A DNA stretch of 64,000 bases from RGIG3002 sp964449325 (GTDB lineage Bacteria; Bacillota; Clostridia; Lachnospirales; Lachnospiraceae), in NCBI GenBank assembly GCA_964449325.1, contig CAYUYJ010000002.1:205460-269459 (forward strand), written 5' to 3'. The notes beneath the pieces are model-generated. The model was not told where the DNA came from. It searched no databases and worked only from the letters and a program-made list of their open reading frames with translations. Each line of letters opens with the position of its first letter. Positions within the stretch are counted from its first letter, which is position 1. The position numbers and the translations under genes are program-made. Shown one piece after another: positions 61,938-64,000 of the stretch.

Positions 61938-62019
61938 AGTAGAGACGTTCTGGTTGAAAAACAGAATGAAAAGTGTAAAAGACGAATTGCACCAAAAAGT
62001 GTGTAGGGAGAGACTACTT

Positions 62020-62766
62020 ATGAGGAAGAAAAAAAATATTATTGCGGTTGCATTGTTTGTGACGGTTATATTGTCGGGATGCGGAAGTGCAATCCCTGAT
62101 ATGACAGAAGAGGAAACACATATCATATCGGAATATGCAGCCAATTTACTTTTAAAATATGATAAAAATTATGAGGTTAAGGTTGTAGATACTACGGCTT
62201 ATCACGAAGAACAGGCTAAAAAGGCAGAAGAGGCAAGAAAAGCGGAAGAAGAGGCGGCAAAAGAAGCAGCGAAAGAAGCCGAAGAAGCAGGGAAGAACCA
62301 GAATAACGGAGAAGGTCAGTCTGCAGAAATGCAGAGTGTGTCATCCATTGAAGAATTTTATCAAATACCGGGAGTTCAAATTCAGTATGAAGGATTTGGT
62401 ATTTACAATTCTTATCCTGAACAAACGCAGGAGGATGAACTGTTTTTTGCATTGGGTGCTACAGACGGAAAGAAGTTGCTTGTATTGAATTTTGTCATAA
62501 AAAATATTTCCGGCGCAGAGTTAGAAGTAAACATGATGAGTTTTAATCCGAAATTCAAAGTGTCTGTAAATGGCGGGCCAAATCAGAATGCCTTGTTTAC
62601 ACTTTTACCGGAGGACTTGGCGGAATATGCGGGAACGCTTGGAGTGGACGAAACAGTAAGAACGGTACTTGCTGTAGAGATACCCATAGAGACGAGTGAG
62701 TCGGTGGAATCTATCATGTTGACATTGAAGAATGCAGAGGGAAGTGCTCAACTTATTTTGCAATAA
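62020..62766 (+). CDS. Lipoprotein of unknown function
   Basis: 248 residues. The signal peptide ends in lipobox LSGC (Cys about 22). A helical segment EEETHIISEYAANLLLKYDKNYEV follows, then an Ala/Glu/Lys-rich linker (about 70-105) and a folded C-terminal domain (about 115-248) with beta-sandwich character (LVLNFVIKNISGAELEVNM, AVEIPIETSE). The C-terminal part resembles extracellular immunoglobulin-like domains often found on Firmicute lipoproteins. Start ATG 62020 has GGGAG nine bases upstream. It follows the two-component genes but has its own promoter and terminator. Confidence 0.82.
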   Translation: MRKKKNIIAVALFVTVILSGCGSAIPDMTEEETHIISEYAANLLLKYDKNYEVKVVDTTAYHEEQAKKAEEARKAEEEAAKEAAKEAEEAGKNQNNGEGQSAEMQSVSSIEEFYQIPGVQIQYEGFGIYNSYPEQTQEDELFFALGATDGKKLLVLNFVIKNISGAELEVNMMSFNPKFKVSVNGGPNQNALFTLLPEDLAEYAGTLGVDETVRTVLAVEIPIETSESVESIMLTLKNAEGSAQLILQ

Positions 62767-62794
62767 TAAGTTCTATATTCTGATAGTAAATTCT

Positions 62795-62841
62795 ATATCC
62801 TCTCGGATTGTTAATGAGTGCAATCCGGGGGGATATTTTTG
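62795..62841 (+). terminator. Terminator after lipoprotein gene
   Basis: A 16-bp stem, ATATCCTCTCGGATTG (62795-62810) with CAATCCGGGGGGATAT (62821-62836), including two G-U pairs, then T-run. Confidence 0.9.
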
Positions 62842-62887
62842 TTTGCTTTAGAAAATTCATGCATGTAAAGAAAAAGAAGTAAGCTGG

Positions 62888-62916
62888 TTGACAAAAAGAA
62901 AAATAGGTAATATCTT
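62888..62916 (+). promoter_or_regulatory. Promoter of the polytopic membrane protein gene
   Basis: TTGACA (62888-62893), 17 bases, TATCTT (62911-62916). Confidence 0.65.
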
Positions 62917-62923
62917 ATATATA

Positions 62924-62947
62924 ACAAAGGTAATATATTACCTTTGT
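62924..62947 (+). promoter_or_regulatory. Perfect 24-bp palindromic operator
   Basis: ACAAAGGTAATA followed by its reverse complement TATTACCTTTGT, placed right at the expected transcription start. A partial extra half site AGGTAATAT overlaps the promoter at 62905-62913. It is probably a repressor site (MarR, PadR or TetR type). The regulator is not in the window. Confidence 0.75.
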
Positions 62948-63013
62948 GAAATAAAAAAGAAAGAGGATTATAGTTTGAAAACTATAAAGATAGAGAAAGG
63001 TGAGGAGTAGCTA

Positions 63014-63889
63014 ATGAAAAAAATATTGATTTGTATTTTTAGTGTGCTTGGAGCAGCGATAACGGCAATTATTGTACATGCAATTTTACCGAGTCCCGGT
63101 GCTTCTATGGATACTTCAAGCTTTGATAGTGTTTTGGTGAAACAATTTGGTTTTCCTGCTGTTGCCAGTGCGTATTTTATTATTCTTTATTTACATATTC
63201 TGGTTGTAATACGCTGGTTTGGTTCAAAAACTGTTATGAACAGGAAAGAAGTCGGATTGCGCTTTGGTTTGGCATATGCGTTGATATATCTGGTCGGAAT
63301 GCAGGAGGTAGTAGTAGCTGCCTCTCCTTTTGAGGCATATGGAGTGGATTTTATACTGTATCAATTTTTTATGGGACTTGGAGATGCAATTCCTGTAATA
63401 ATATTATGCATAACAGTAAGTCACTTTGCATTGAAGGAAACAGAAGCAAATAAGAAAGAGGGGAAGTCTTGCCGAAAAGAAAAAGTAATCATGACAGGAA
63501 CTATTACCGGTTTGTTTTTTACCGAGAGAGTGATTGGCTATGTAACAGGATATATTGATAGTGATTTTAATACATATCCCCTGCCTGTTTTGATTTGGAC
63601 AATTTTATTTGGTGTGACATTTGGCTGTGCCTATTTTATAATCAGACCAATTTATAATAATAAAAATGATAAAAAGAATATTGTAGGAATTGTGGTTGCA
63701 TCTTTAGGGGTGAATTGGATATGGTTTAATAGCTTTATGGGGTTGATTCTGAAAAATACGATATTTCAAATGATATTTAGAAGCGGAATGGATGTAATAG
63801 TTATTTTTATCGGTATATTAGTATCACGTTTTTTACATTTTTTTGTATTTTGCAAAAAAGACATTGACAAGAAGAAAATCAGGTGGTAA
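63014..63889 (+). CDS. Polytopic membrane protein of unknown function
   Basis: 291 residues with about seven to eight membrane helices, not recognised. The first helix (residues 3-25) is followed by an extracytoplasmic loop with PSPGASMDTSSFD. Helices around 45-65, 80-100, 110-130, 155-175, 190-210, 220-240 and 255-280 follow. A Lys/Glu-rich cytoplasmic loop (about 140-155) and a basic C-terminal tail (KKDIDKKKIRW) are present. It has an AAAGGTGAGGAG-type ribosome site and a palindromic operator upstream. Such genes are often tightly repressed exporters or stress proteins, but I have no evidence for either. Confidence 0.8.
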   Translation: MKKILICIFSVLGAAITAIIVHAILPSPGASMDTSSFDSVLVKQFGFPAVASAYFIILYLHILVVIRWFGSKTVMNRKEVGLRFGLAYALIYLVGMQEVVVAASPFEAYGVDFILYQFFMGLGDAIPVIILCITVSHFALKETEANKKEGKSCRKEKVIMTGTITGLFFTERVIGYVTGYIDSDFNTYPLPVLIWTILFGVTFGCAYFIIRPIYNNKNDKKNIVGIVVASLGVNWIWFNSFMGLILKNTIFQMIFRSGMDVIVIFIGILVSRFLHFFVFCKKDIDKKKIRW

Positions 63890-63956
63890 TATACAATTCG
63901 GTCGCGAAAAACGACAGACAGTTCAAAAAAAAGAACTTAAAAATGAAAAAAAGCTG

Positions 63957-63985
63957 TTGACAAACGAAAGAGCACATGATATTAT
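63957..63985 (+). promoter_or_regulatory. Strong promoter pointing out of the window
   Basis: TTGACA (63957-63962), 17 bases, TATTAT (63980-63985). The 25-30 bases upstream are very A-rich (63925-63952), like an UP element, typical of stable-RNA promoters. The gene it drives begins beyond base 64000. Confidence 0.7.
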
Positions 63986-64000
63986 ATCAGAGTTGCGTCT

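Overview
The window looks like the chromosome of a low-to-moderate GC Gram-positive anaerobe of class Clostridia, most probably Lachnospiraceae. The evidence is the gene order around remA-rpoZ-rimO-pgsA-cinA-recA-recX-rny, the sporulation-lineage genes (SpoIIM and a SpoVB-like flippase), strong AAGGAGG-type ribosome binding sites, TTGACA-17-TATAAT promoters and U-tract terminators. No phage genes, transposases, CRISPR arrays, rRNA or tRNA genes were found. The only stable RNA gene is tmRNA (ssrA). The taxonomic call is inference from synteny and protein character.

Layout. 1-6.0 kb: the 3' part of a sodium:alanine symporter, a DUF1266 lipoprotein and a two-gene ABC exporter. 6.1-19.7 kb: a housekeeping block with yicC-remA-rpoZ-rimO-pgsA-cinA, an acidic membrane protein, LexA-controlled recA-recX, rny, a PLP aminotransferase, a Nudix hydrolase, spoIIM and xerD. 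19.7-26.1 kb: a DAHP synthase and a SpoVB-like flippase on the minus strand, then nifS-nifU-mnmA (sulfur transfer), then a PHP-type phosphatase on the minus strand. 26.3-29.6 kb: gapA-pgk-tpiA behind a promoter that carries a perfect 16-bp palindrome.

29.6-37.3 kb: a four-gene set predicted to make and tailor an extracellular polysaccharide. It encodes a membrane protein with three NodB (deacetylase) modules of which only the last keeps its metal ligands, a PilZ-glycosyltransferase fusion (a putative c-di-GMP-gated synthase), a membrane-anchored deacetylase-like protein with a C-terminal beta-rich domain, and a GH18-like lipoprotein. This is the best candidate here for a little-described system. 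37.3-40.9 kb: a small cyclic-phosphate-type receiver protein, a soluble PocR chemoreceptor-like protein, a DEAD-box helicase with a hairpin leader, and thiamine pyrophosphokinase.

40.9-46.0 kb (minus strand): a heterodimeric ABC multidrug-type exporter preceded by a 39-codon leader ORF, an intrinsic terminator and an 11-nt anti-terminator pairing. This matches the logic of Bacillus bmrB-bmrCD attenuation. A CDF metal transporter lies upstream. 46.2-57.3 kb: gpmI, a 2-hydroxyacid dehydrogenase, a GntR(YtrA)-ABC operon, eno, secG, rnr, smpB and ssrA. In Bacillus gapA-pgk-tpi-pgm-eno form one cluster and secG-rnr-smpB-ssrA form a nearby one, so the 29.6-46.2 kb block looks like material inserted between tpiA and gpmI. 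57.3-64.0 kb: small uncharacterised proteins (including a tandem paralog pair), an OmpR-type response regulator and its histidine kinase separated by a promoter and an attenuator-like hairpin, a lipoprotein, a membrane protein behind a 24-bp palindromic operator, and a strong promoter pointing out of the window.
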